Positions 25,580-33,962 of a stretch of 50,524 bases of DNA are shown here, one piece after another; within the stretch, counting starts at the first letter, position 1; each line of letters opens with the position of its first letter. Location: contig CAZVRK010000014.1 of assembly GCA_964629875.1 (NCBI GenBank), positions 1 to 50,524 on the forward strand. Direction: 5' to 3'. The position numbers and the translations under genes are program-made. The DNA is from UBA3495 sp964629875. Lineage in GTDB: Bacteria > Chloroflexota > Dehalococcoidia > Lucifugimonadales > UBA3495. The notes below the pieces were generated by a model. That model did not search any database, had not been told where the DNA came from, and saw only the letters and a program-made list of their open reading frames with translations.

Positions 25580-26761
25580 TTAGTCCCTCCCTAGAATGAC
25601 CGTTCCACCACTATGGCGTGATCCCAACGCTCCTCCGGTGCCGTGGCATAAGGCTATATTACAATTAGGTACTTGTCTTGGTGTTCCTTCAAATTGGTGT
25701 CTTAGTTGACGGGTAGCTTCTAGAAGAAGAAAAATACCTCTCATTCCTGGGTGATTAGATGACAAGCCACCGCCGTCAGTATTTATAGGGAGTTCTCCGC
25801 CGATCTCTATCCTTCCCCCAGATACGAAGTCTCCGCCTTCACCTTTTTTACAAAACCCTAGATCTTCTAGAGTTTCTATGACTGTAATCGTAAACGAATC
25901 GTATATCATGGCCATATCAATGTCTTTGTGCGTAACCCCGGCCATAGCAAATGCTGGAGTTGTACTCTGTTTTGCGGCAATTTCTATTAGGTCACGCTTT
26001 CCAGCACCTTGGTGTGCTAGAGCTTCGCCTACGCCTAAAACCCAAACGGGGTTTTGTTTACAACTGCGAGCTAACTCAGGGGATGCTACTACGACTGCGC
26101 CACCTCCGTCAGTTATTACGCAACAATCTAGCAAATGCAGAGGAGAGGAAATGACTCTTGCATTTACGACATCTTCAACGGTTATCGGAGTCCTGAACAG
26201 CGCTTCGGGATTCATGGAAGCATGTTTTCTAGTCGAAACAGCAACCTGTGCAAGTTGCTCAGAAGTGGTTCCATATAAATGCATGTGACGCTGTGCGATC
26301 ATGGCGTACAGGCCTACGGTGGTAAGTCCGTACAGTTCCTCGAAGCTGTCTGGAGAAGGGTCTAATCTAGGATGTCCAAATCGGGCTACTCCACCTGTCC
26401 CTACAGATACGCCTCCAGATCTTGCTAAGCTACTGTAGGTTATTACTGCGCAGTTAATTCTTCCTGCAGCGATGGCGGTTAAGGCGTGGGATAGGTGAAA
26501 TTCGAATGAGCCTCCTCCTACAGTAGTATTGTCTACATACTTTGGATACATGTTTAGGTAGTCGGCTAGATTTAATCCACTGTTTCGAATGCTGCTGGAC
26601 GCAGTGAACAATCCTTCAACATCGTTCTTAGTCAATCCAGCGTCTTCGAGCGCTTTTATTACGCTTTCACCTTGTATTTGAAGCTCACTCTTGTCAGGTG
26701 AGTATCTGGTTATATGCTCATTGATGCCAACGATCGCGGCACCACGTTTTAGATCGACCAT
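25580..26761 (-). CDS. Thiolase-like protein (SCP2/Ltp2 type) lacking the nucleophilic Cys
   Basis: A 393-residue thiolase-fold protein. Where biosynthetic and SCP2 thiolases have their acyl-accepting cysteine, this protein reads TTVGGGSFEFHLSHALTA (about 79-96) with no Cys. The C-terminal CHGTGGALGSRHSGG loop is retained. The same loss is known in Ltp2-like aldol-lyases, which pair with DUF35 proteins as here, so a retro-aldol or other acyl-CoA carbon-carbon lyase is as likely as a thiolase. AGAGG lies 8 bases before the ATG. The two genes form a tight operon; surE is upstream on the same strand but separated by 120 bases. Confidence 0.85.
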   Translation of the reverse strand: MVDLKRGAAIVGINEHITRYSPDKSELQIQGESVIKALEDAGLTKNDVEGLFTASSSIRNSGLNLADYLNMYPKYVDNTTVGGGSFEFHLSHALTAIAAGRINCAVITYSSLARSGGVSVGTGGVARFGHPRLDPSPDSFEELYGLTTVGLYAMIAQRHMHLYGTTSEQLAQVAVSTRKHASMNPEALFRTPITVEDVVNARVISSPLHLLDCCVITDGGGAVVVASPELARSCKQNPVWVLGVGEALAHQGAGKRDLIEIAAKQSTTPAFAMAGVTHKDIDMAMIYDSFTITVIETLEDLGFCKKGEGGDFVSGGRIEIGGELPINTDGGGLSSNHPGMRGIFLLLEATRQLRHQFEGTPRQVPNCNIALCHGTGGALGSRHSGGTVILGRD

Positions 26762-26881
26762 AATTGTTACCTCTTGTGTGATCTATGAAAAGCTGCCCTA
26801 TAATAAGTGGCTTACATACAGGTGTCAAGGAACAGACATAATAAAAATTTGTCTGTTAGCAGGTTTGGCGGTAATTCGTCG

Positions 26882-27679
26882 TTATGCCGACTGATTTAAT
26901 TCATCTGTTATACCTGACAGCAAGACTTGTAGTGTGGATATATTCTCATTGTCGGTAAGACCGAGGTGTAATGGGGTTATAGATATTGAATTGTTCTTAA
27001 CCGCAAACATGTCCGTCCCTAGACCATTATCTTGATGAATCGGCCTATTGCGAGAGATCCAGTATTTATCATGTATTCCAGTCGTCTCATGACGCACAGA
27101 TTCTCCGTATGAACGACCGCCTAGTTTTGTAATTTCTATTCCTTTTATTTCATTCAAGGATGTACTAGGTACATTGACATTTAGTAGACATTGTCGGTGT
27201 TTAAAACTATCAACCAGCTTTGCACCGACCAATGCGAGAAACCTCGCAGCTGGACTGAATTGCGGATTTTGGATAGATGCGACTGATATTGCGATAGTAG
27301 GATAACCGCGCATATATCCTTGTATAGCTGCCCCTACTGTTCCAGATACCATTACATCCCAGCCCAAGTTAGATCCTGAATTTATTCCGGATACAACAAG
27401 ATCGACGGAACCGACTAGTTCTTCCAGGGCGAGAATCGCACTATCCGCTGGAGTCCCTTCAACAGAGTATGCGGTTATTGAGTTTGAATGAGTAAGTTCA
27501 GCAGTTATCGGCACGGAATGTACCATCAGAGGATGATGCAGTGTTAGTGAGCCGCCCACGCCGCTCTGCTCTCTGTCCGGAGCAACGATAAATACCTCCC
27601 CAAGCGTATTAAGAGCCTTGGCTGCTTCCCATAAACCTGGTGAATGTATACCGTCATCATTGGTAAGTAGAATCTTCAG
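26882..27679 (-). CDS. surE: 5'-nucleotidase SurE, apparent CTG start
   Basis: Dephosphorylates nucleoside monophosphates, using a divalent metal. The reading frame beginning at GTG 27559 lacks the catalytic N-terminus. The same frame continues upstream to CTG 27677-27679, coding for K-I-L-L-T-N-D-D-G and on, so that D8, D9 and S39 fall at the standard SurE positions; N100 (VSGINSGSN) completes the metal site. An in-frame TAA lies only five codons before the CTG, with no ATG, GTG or TTG between them. The full protein is 265 residues, normal for SurE. AAAAGG lies 8 bases before the CTG. It is divergent from lysA. Confidence 0.9.
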   Translation of the reverse strand: MKILLTNDDGIHSPGLWEAAKALNTLGEVFIVAPDREQSGVGGSLTLHHPLMVHSVPITAELTHSNSITAYSVEGTPADSAILALEELVGSVDLVVSGINSGSNLGWDVMVSGTVGAAIQGYMRGYPTIAISVASIQNPQFSPAARFLALVGAKLVDSFKHRQCLLNVNVPSTSLNEIKGIEITKLGGRSYGESVRHETTGIHDKYWISRNRPIHQDNGLGTDMFAVKNNSISITPLHLGLTDNENISTLQVLLSGITDELNQSA

Positions 27680-27690
27680 TATATTGACCT

Positions 27691-27719
27691 TTTATAGTAA
27701 ATCCTAGGATGAGGGTTAA
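27691..27719 (-). promoter_or_regulatory. Possible surE promoter
   Basis: TTAACC (27714-27719) and TATAAA (27691-27696) are 17 bases apart on the minus strand. The predicted start near 27684 would leave only about five bases before the CTG codon, so the AAAAGG upstream would not be in that transcript. A near-leaderless mRNA would then be involved. Confidence 0.35.
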
Positions 27720-27866
27720 TCTTATCAGGGGACTAAATTAATATCAAAAGGACGTATCTGTATGACTGCCAAATTATATCTATTAGAGTGATGTTGTTGC
27801 GTCTATGCAAGTACTCCAATAAGATAGTCTTAGAGTGGTTATATAATTTGAACAGAAAGGTAGATC

Positions 27867-29174
27867 ATGTTCCCTAATAACGTATTTCCTGAGACGTCTG
27901 AAATAGATTCACATGGTCAATTAGTAATAGGCGGGTGCAACACGCTTGATTTAGCGGAAGAATTTGGCACCCCAGTCTACGTTATAGATGAAATAACATT
28001 GAGAAATAGGTGTCAAGAATTTGTAAAACAGTTTTCGGCGGTTTATCCGAACAGTAAAGTCTTGTATGCCTCCAAAGCGTATATAAATCCTGCTTTAGCG
28101 AAAATTTTCCAAGAGGAAGGATTAGGACTTGATGTAGTTTCTGGTGGAGAATTTGCAGTGGCTAAAGCTGCTGGTTTTCCATTAGAGGAAGTTTATTTTC
28201 ATGGGAATAACAAAACTCCAGATGAACTCACGCAGTCGTTACAGGGTGGTATAGGCCGTGTAGTGGTTGACAGTTTTCATGAATTAGAGATCCTGAATGA
28301 GATAGCGTCAAACAATGGCAAAATACAGGATATATTAATCCGAGTATCTCCCGGTATAGATCCTCATACACATGCATATACTACTACTGGAATTATTGAC
28401 TCTAAATTTGGATTTTCTATTCAGACTGGCGATGCTGAGAAGGCTATTAAATGGGCTTTAAATGCTGAGCATCTTGAGTTGATTGGGCTTCATTTTCACC
28501 TAGGGTCTCCCATATTTGAGCTTGAACCTTATACTGCAGCTACTGATCTGGTATTAAGATTTGCGGCGCAGTTTAGAGAAAGTGGCCTGAACTTGAGAGA
28601 ATTCAGTCCAGGCGGAGGATTTGCAATAGCGTATACACGCGATCAAATTCCCCCTGAAATTTCTGATTACGCAAGTTCCATAGTATCTACCATGACGGCT
28701 ACGTGTGACGAGCTAGGCATGGATTATCCTAGGCTCCTGATAGAGCCTGGTAGATCTATTATTGGTCCGGCTGGAGTAGCCCTGTATAAAGTGGGTGCTA
28801 TCAAAGATATACCAGGCGTTAGGAAATACGTTAGTGTAGACGGAGGTATGGGAGATAACATTCGTCCAGCACTCTATCAAGCTGCGTATGAAGTAATCTC
28901 TGCGGGCCAAGCAAACGAGCCTGGAGACGATAAAGTTACTATTGCAGGGAAATATTGTGAGTCGGGAGATGTTCTGGCAACAGATATACTTTTACCGAAA
29001 CTGTCATCTGGAGATGTGATTGCGATACCTGCATCAGGAGCTTATTGCCCTTCAATGGCTAGTAATTATAATTTGAACCCACGCCCCCCTATAATTTTGG
29101 TCAAAGATGGAGCTTCACGTTTGATTCGGCGTCGAGAGAGCTATGAAGATCTGATGTATTGTGACGTGCTCTAA
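27867..29174 (+). CDS. lysA: Diaminopimelate decarboxylase
   Basis: PLP enzyme making lysine from meso-diaminopimelate. 435 residues, typical. The PLP lysine is K70 in VLYASKAYINPALA. LHFHLGSPI, GGGFAIAY and EPGRSI form the phosphate and substrate site of the barrel. C364 (CESGD) and Y393 (GAYCPSMASNYN) come from the partner subunit. AAAGG is a moderate ribosome site. It is separate from the dapB-asd-dapA genes 4 kb away and is followed 33 bases later by holB. Confidence 0.97.
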   Translation: MFPNNVFPETSEIDSHGQLVIGGCNTLDLAEEFGTPVYVIDEITLRNRCQEFVKQFSAVYPNSKVLYASKAYINPALAKIFQEEGLGLDVVSGGEFAVAKAAGFPLEEVYFHGNNKTPDELTQSLQGGIGRVVVDSFHELEILNEIASNNGKIQDILIRVSPGIDPHTHAYTTTGIIDSKFGFSIQTGDAEKAIKWALNAEHLELIGLHFHLGSPIFELEPYTAATDLVLRFAAQFRESGLNLREFSPGGGFAIAYTRDQIPPEISDYASSIVSTMTATCDELGMDYPRLLIEPGRSIIGPAGVALYKVGAIKDIPGVRKYVSVDGGMGDNIRPALYQAAYEVISAGQANEPGDDKVTIAGKYCESGDVLATDILLPKLSSGDVIAIPASGAYCPSMASNYNLNPRPPIILVKDGASRLIRRRESYEDLMYCDVL

Positions 29175-29206
29175 GGCTAATCGTTAATTTTACTAGAGAG
29201 GGCGAT

Positions 29207-30217
29207 TTGTGGTTAATTCGTGGCCAAGATCATATATTAACTCAGATTAGAGCTAGCCTATCCGCTAATAGGCTAGCACATGCTTATCTTTTCTCTGGTC
29301 CCCCTAGGGTTGGAAAAATGCGCTTGGCTATGGACTTGGCTAGAGCTGTCAACTGTGTTTCATCAGGGGATGAGCCCTGCGGTGTTTGTGACCAATGTGT
29401 GAGAATATTATCTGGAAATCATTCAGATGTCAGGGTATTGGGAGTTCCAGATGGTGATATTGACTCTCGTTCTCGTACTGTGATTGGTATTGACGACGTA
29501 AAGGAAGTTCTACACAAGACCAACCTAAAACCATTTGAAGGGAAATGTATAGTAATCGTTTTTGATGGAGCCGAAAATTTTAGTACCGAAGCTGCTAACG
29601 CCCTATTAAAAACACTTGAAGAACCGTCCCCGCAAGTATTAATCATACTCTTGACTGATAACGAAGCTAGTATTCTTAGCACAATTCGCTCAAGGTGTCG
29701 TAGTTATACATTCAACATTTTACCAAAAGAACTGATAACGAAGATTTTGATTGAAGAGTATTCTTGTGAATTGGATCTTGCGGAATTATTGGCTAGGATT
29801 TCAAGAGGTAGTATTGGATGGGCGATAACTGCTGCTACTAATCCCGATGTTCTTAAACAACGTGACGCAGATCTTAATCATTTGCAAGAAACTATGAAAG
29901 CGGGACTAGTAGAAAAATTTGATTATGTCAGCGAATTGGCTTCTGAGTTTGGCAGGAATAGGGCTTCAGTCAAGGAGGTTCTCTACTTATGGAGAACGTG
30001 GTGCCGAGACCTGATCATTCTGAATATGTCCAATGAAGAGCACATACTGAATAGCGATAAGATAAATATGCTTAAAGATCAATCGAATAATATGAGTTTT
30101 AGCGAGATATCGAGTTTTGTAAGTGTTGTCGACCGGACCATTTATGCTCTCGACCACAATGTAAACCCGCGCCTGGCTCTTGAAAACATGATTCTAAGTA
30201 TGCCTAGAGTCAAATAA
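29207..30217 (+). CDS. holB: DNA polymerase III delta' subunit (clamp loader)
   Basis: A 336-residue AAA+ subunit of the replication clamp loader. The N-terminus has a P-loop variant GPPRVGK (31-37) and a zinc module with C50, C58, C61 and C64. NALLKTLEEPSP and TIRSRCRSYTF (sensor and SRC arginine) are typical of delta'. The start is TTG at 29207 with GAGGG about six bases upstream; no in-frame ATG precedes the conserved start. It lies after lysA and converges with the HNH gene nine bases downstream. Confidence 0.92.
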   Translation: MWLIRGQDHILTQIRASLSANRLAHAYLFSGPPRVGKMRLAMDLARAVNCVSSGDEPCGVCDQCVRILSGNHSDVRVLGVPDGDIDSRSRTVIGIDDVKEVLHKTNLKPFEGKCIVIVFDGAENFSTEAANALLKTLEEPSPQVLIILLTDNEASILSTIRSRCRSYTFNILPKELITKILIEEYSCELDLAELLARISRGSIGWAITAATNPDVLKQRDADLNHLQETMKAGLVEKFDYVSELASEFGRNRASVKEVLYLWRTWCRDLIILNMSNEEHILNSDKINMLKDQSNNMSFSEISSFVSVVDRTIYALDHNVNPRLALENMILSMPRVK

Positions 30218-30226
30218 TTAGGCCAG

Positions 30227-30832
30227 TCAGCTGACTCTTTCTTGATTCTGCATGCTCCAGGGTACGTAGGGTAGCCAAGGGTCTATCATAGAGTAGTTTT
30301 GAAGGATTCGGTATGGATTTGGTTGTGGGATTCTAGGCTCTTTTAGGAGTCGCATGTTTGCTTCTAATGGTGTTCTTCCTGCTTTTCTTAGGTTACAAGT
30401 AGAACACGCTGCTACTACGTTCTCCCATGTGTGTGGGCCTTTTTGAATACGAGGTATCACATGGTCCAAAGTTAGTTCAGACGTTTTTATTGTGCAGTAT
30501 TGACACGTATATTGATCTCTCAAGAATATTTCTTTCTTGGAGATTTTACGTGGTGCATATGGGCGTTTGACCATATATGCAAGCCGAATAACTGACGGAA
30601 TATTCAGAAGTCGTGTGATGGTGTGGATTGTCGCTTGGTAATTATCTAGAGTTTCTGCTTTTTCCTTTTCCACCAGAACAATCGCTCTACGACCGGTGCA
30701 GATATTAATTGGGACGTAGTTTAAGTTTAGTACTAGCGCAGGAAAGCTTAGTGAGTCATTTGTGGGACTGACTAAGTCCTGTTTGCCGTCACTACTAACC
30801 ATATCTTTATCAGTTGGAAGTGTTCTAACCAC
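30227..30832 (-). CDS. HNH endonuclease family protein
   Basis: A 201-residue protein with a C-terminal HNH module: zinc cysteines C110-x2-C113 and C143-x2-C146, the catalytic D123-H124, and N138/N147. The N-terminal part (PALVLNLNYVPINICTGRRA) is shared with a widespread chromosomal HNH group of unknown role that is not part of mobile introns. I start at GTG 30832, which has AAGG about 10 bases upstream; the internal ATG at 30802 has no ribosome site. There are no methylase or phage neighbours. Confidence 0.88.
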   Translation of the reverse strand: MVRTLPTDKDMVSSDGKQDLVSPTNDSLSFPALVLNLNYVPINICTGRRAIVLVEKEKAETLDNYQATIHTITRLLNIPSVIRLAYMVKRPYAPRKISKKEIFLRDQYTCQYCTIKTSELTLDHVIPRIQKGPHTWENVVAACSTCNLRKAGRTPLEANMRLLKEPRIPQPNPYRILQNYSMIDPWLPYVPWSMQNQERVS

Positions 30833-30929
30833 CTGATACGTACCTTAGTAATTTAATATATATGTCACCGCTGGATTATATACTAATGTCTTTAATGTCG
30901 CATGAAATCTCTGCAACTCTCGGAGAAAG

Positions 30930-31475
30930 TTACTTTAAGCTGTCACGCATATTATTTTGCATGCTACCTGCTATGTCCCCGGCTTTCTGATTCCAATCGC
31001 TAGGTATGATCTTTAATCCTCTGGTAACTACGTCAAAGTTGTCGGCTAGGAAACTTCCCAGTGTAGAATCATCGATTGTCTCCTGTATTGAACCGACTGG
31101 GAATTTTTGTAGACCAGTCAATATTCCAGATAGAAGTATGAATCCTATGATGAGGCCTACGATTGCACCAGATGCACTGTTAGCGAGCCCTGCCAATGGA
31201 ATAATACTTATGGCAATTTTTACGAATTTACTGACAAAAGTACCAAGAATGAGCAAACCGACAAATATAACTATAAAGGCGCCTATTGACTGTATATTTT
31301 CATTTTCAGAAAGGAACGATAAAATATTGCCGATTGGCTCGGCTATTCGGCTGGATAGTGCTAGGCCAACAACTACTACAACCAGCGGGACGATCATTTT
31401 TATGATTCCTGTTCTGAAACCCCAGAAAGCTAATACTCCCCAGCAAATTAATACCGCGATGTCAATCCAGTTCAT
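30930..31475 (-). CDS. CvpA family membrane protein
   Basis: A 181-residue inner-membrane protein with four hydrophobic segments: about 4-22, 28-45, 62-85 and 100-128. The start MNWIDIAVLICWGVLAFWGF is typical for CvpA, a family linked to colicin V production and envelope or purine metabolism without a settled mechanism. The longer frame from 31532 adds 19 hydrophilic residues, but GAGGACGTT just before ATG 31475 is a good ribosome site, so I use it. It lies divergent from cmk. Confidence 0.85.
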   Translation of the reverse strand: MNWIDIAVLICWGVLAFWGFRTGIIKMIVPLVVVVVGLALSSRIAEPIGNILSFLSENENIQSIGAFIVIFVGLLILGTFVSKFVKIAISIIPLAGLANSASGAIVGLIIGFILLSGILTGLQKFPVGSIQETIDDSTLGSFLADNFDVVTRGLKIIPSDWNQKAGDIAGSMQNNMRDSLK

Positions 31476-31624
31476 AATAACGTCCTCTTTTTTTCTAGTA
31501 TTGGGACTCATCCCAATTATAGCGATTAACAAATTGCAAAACTATATATATCAATGATGATAACTCATGATTTGTGTATTTTACTTAATGGGACGGTATA
31601 CCATATTTCTCGTCATTACTCGAA

Positions 31625-31633
31625 TGCTATACT
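31625..31633 (+). promoter_or_regulatory. Extended -10 promoter of cmk-plsC
   Basis: TGC followed by TATACT (31628-31633). No -35 match is seen 17 bases upstream. The expected start near 31640 gives a leader of about 20 bases that contains GAGGG, the ribosome site of cmk. Confidence 0.5.
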
Positions 31634-31658
31634 AGTGCGGGCAATGAGGGAACATTAA

Positions 31659-32321
31659 GTGATTGATAAAAGTGTTATAGCTATAGATGGTCCAGTCGCC
31701 GCGGGCAAGAGTGTAATAGGTAAATGTGTTGCGACTAGATTAGGCTTTAGATATTTTGATACTGGTGTGATATATAGAGCTGTTGCTTGGATAGTTCATA
31801 GTCATAAGATAGACGAAATAGATAAATCACGCATAGAACTAGCTGCCTCTCAGATGCAGTTAGATTTGGATACAGAAAATGCTAATGCGGTTGTTGTTAA
31901 TGGTGTTAGTATTTCGGATGAACTGAAGACTCAGGAAGTGACCAGACTCTCTTCAATAGTTGCGGCACTACCGGGTGTCAGAAGTGCTATGGTTAGTCTT
32001 CAAAGAGGCATTATTCAGAGAGGGAAAGTTGTGATGGTTGGGAGGGACATCGGTACAGTTATTGCTCCGAATGCCGAATTGAAGATATATCTTACCGCGT
32101 CTGTTGAAAGTCGAGCCAAAAGAAGAGTTGAAGATCTTAGAGGCCAAGGTCTGGCGGTTTCGTTTGACCAGGTACTACATGAGACTATTTCAAGAGATGA
32201 ACGTGACTCATCTAGACTCGACTCACCATTAGTCATTGCTTCGGATGCAATATCAATTGACAATAGTGAAATGACTATAGAAGAAACAGTTGATGTTATA
32301 TTGGAGCACTATCGTATATGA
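31659..32321 (+). CDS. cmk: Cytidylate kinase
   Basis: Phosphorylates CMP and dCMP. 220 residues, normal. P-loop GPVAAGKSVIGKCVATRLG (from residue 10), then FRYFDTGVIYRAVAW, VGRDIGTVIAPNAELKIYLTAS and the C-terminal ERDSSRLDSPL. The start is GTG with GAGGG nine bases upstream. Its stop overlaps the start of plsC in an ATGA, so the two are translationally coupled. Confidence 0.96.
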   Translation: MIDKSVIAIDGPVAAGKSVIGKCVATRLGFRYFDTGVIYRAVAWIVHSHKIDEIDKSRIELAASQMQLDLDTENANAVVVNGVSISDELKTQEVTRLSSIVAALPGVRSAMVSLQRGIIQRGKVVMVGRDIGTVIAPNAELKIYLTASVESRAKRRVEDLRGQGLAVSFDQVLHETISRDERDSSRLDSPLVIASDAISIDNSEMTIEETVDVILEHYRI

Positions 32322-32995
32322 CACGATTGGGTTATGAGACGACGATATTTTACAGGATAGCATATAGTGTCGTGCGCCTGTGTCTTAGAAGCTTTGGAAG
32401 GTTACACGTTACTGGGCAAGAATATATACCTCCCTATGGCCCGCTTATAGTAGTAGCTAATCATCTCTCGTACAATGACCCTCCATTTATAGCATCTGTT
32501 GTAACAAGACCATTGGACTTTTTGGGTAAAAAAGAACTCTTTAATAATACGTTCGTGGGCTATTTCATGAGGAGATTTAGGGTTTATCCAATAGATCGTT
32601 CCGGTGGCGCGGAGGCAATGAATATAGCTATGAATTTATTGGGAAATGATCATGCGTTGGCAATATTTCCGGAGGGACAGCGAAGTCCTGCATTTACATT
32701 GCAGAAAGCCAAACCTGGGGCAGCATATCTAGCGTTAAAGTCTCAAGCTCCGATTCTTCCCATAGCTGTTTACGGTACAGAAAAGTATCCTCCTTGGCGT
32801 ATGCTGTTCCCATTTAGGAAGTTACACGTGAATATTGGGAGTCCATTTACTCTACCTGTGATAGAAGGAAATTATACTAAAGGTGTGATAAATGGAGCCT
32901 CAGATATAATAATGGGGAGAATTGCTGATTTGCTCCCAGATGAGTATAAATCAGCACCTTTCAAGACTGTATCGGCAAAGGATAGAGTTATATAG
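32318..32995 (+). CDS. plsC: 1-acylglycerol-3-phosphate acyltransferase (PlsC-like)
   Basis: Acylates lysophosphatidic acid to phosphatidic acid at the membrane. 225 residues. The catalytic HX4D is H49-L-S-Y-N-D54 in VVANHLSYNDPPFIA. The glycerol-phosphate motif FPEGQRS (about 116-122) and the PIAVYGTE motif are present, with one N-terminal hydrophobic stretch. It overlaps cmk by four bases. Its last eight bases overlap the 3' end of the convergent dapA. It would complete the pathway begun by gpsA and plsY. Confidence 0.93.
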   Translation: MTRLGYETTIFYRIAYSVVRLCLRSFGRLHVTGQEYIPPYGPLIVVANHLSYNDPPFIASVVTRPLDFLGKKELFNNTFVGYFMRRFRVYPIDRSGGAEAMNIAMNLLGNDHALAIFPEGQRSPAFTLQKAKPGAAYLALKSQAPILPIAVYGTEKYPPWRMLFPFRKLHVNIGSPFTLPVIEGNYTKGVINGASDIIMGRIADLLPDEYKSAPFKTVSAKDRVI

Positions 32996-33878
32996 GTAAA
33001 TCAATGGTGTAATTTGCTACTACTCTATCAATGTTGCTAGCAACTACCTGATCGGGTTCTACCAACGGTAGGCGCGGTTTTCCAGCCTGAAATCCTGCTT
33101 GATTTAGAGAATATTTGACTGGTATGGGACTAGTTATTGTGAACATTATTTTAAATATGGGCAGCATACGATGGTGTTCAGCAGCAGCTTGCTCTATGTC
33201 ACCCTCTAAGATGAGACCCATCATCTGTTTTATTTGATTACCAACCAGATGTGATAATACGCTTACTACTCCGTACCCGCCCATTGACATAATGTAGAAA
33301 GTTTCATTGTCATTACCACTCCACACTTTGAAACCATCAGGAGCGCCAGATATTATACTAGCTATCTGATCCATATCTCCGCTGGCCTCTTTCACACCAA
33401 TAATGTTATCGACATGGCTGAGTCTAATAGTGGTTTCAGCAGTCATGTTCAAACTAGTCCTACCGGGGACGTTGTAGAGCATACATGGGATTGTTACGCT
33501 TTCAGCGATGGCTTTAAAATGCTGATACAAACCCTCCTGAGGGGGTTTGTTGTAGTATGGCACGGTGAGTAGTAGACAATCTGCTCCCGCGCTTTCTGCT
33601 TCTTGGCTCATTTCGATACTTTCAGCAGTATTGTAATTTCCAGTACCGGCTACAACTGATCCGCGATCTCCGATACTTTCTTTGATTTCGGCAAAAAGTC
33701 TGAGTTTTTCTTCTGACGTAAGTGTCGGTGATTCTCCGGTGGTACCAGAAACGACCAGGCCATCACTACCGGAATTTATTAGAGCATTTGCAAGACTCTT
33801 GGCTTGTTTATAATCTACGGCACCGCTTTCATCGAAAGGGGTCACCATTGCGGTCACAAGTCTTCCTACCTCTATCAT
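32988..33878 (-). CDS. dapA: 4-hydroxy-tetrahydrodipicolinate synthase
   Basis: Condenses pyruvate with aspartate semialdehyde, the first committed step of lysine/diaminopimelate synthesis. 296 residues. The Schiff-base lysine is K163 (GVKEASGD); T46 and T47 in GTTGES, Y135 in LYNVPGRTS and R140 complete the site, all shifted by two from E. coli numbering. It is the last gene of the dapB-asd-dapA series on this strand. Its 3' end overlaps plsC by eight bases tail to tail. Confidence 0.97.
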   Translation of the reverse strand: MIEVGRLVTAMVTPFDESGAVDYKQAKSLANALINSGSDGLVVSGTTGESPTLTSEEKLRLFAEIKESIGDRGSVVAGTGNYNTAESIEMSQEAESAGADCLLLTVPYYNKPPQEGLYQHFKAIAESVTIPCMLYNVPGRTSLNMTAETTIRLSHVDNIIGVKEASGDMDQIASIISGAPDGFKVWSGNDNETFYIMSMGGYGVVSVLSHLVGNQIKQMMGLILEGDIEQAAAEHHRMLPIFKIMFTITSPIPVKYSLNQAGFQAGKPRLPLVEPDQVVASNIDRVVANYTIDLPI

Positions 33879-33962
33879 TCCGAACCTCCGAGACTTTTAA
33901 TCCGGGTATTATACACGACTATAGTCTTAAAGCCACAAACGGTTGGCATTAAGTTGTGTGTA

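Noticed and set aside
25878..26288. 136-codon frame opposite the thiolase-like gene
   Set aside because: Antisense to a well conserved thiolase fold; no ribosome site or domain.
26882..27559. surE as a truncated pseudogene
   Set aside because: The missing N-terminus is present in frame upstream and restores all metal ligands; only the start codon is unusual.
31006..31557. 183-codon frame opposite CvpA
   Set aside because: It mirrors a hydrophobic membrane gene with a good ribosome site on the other strand.
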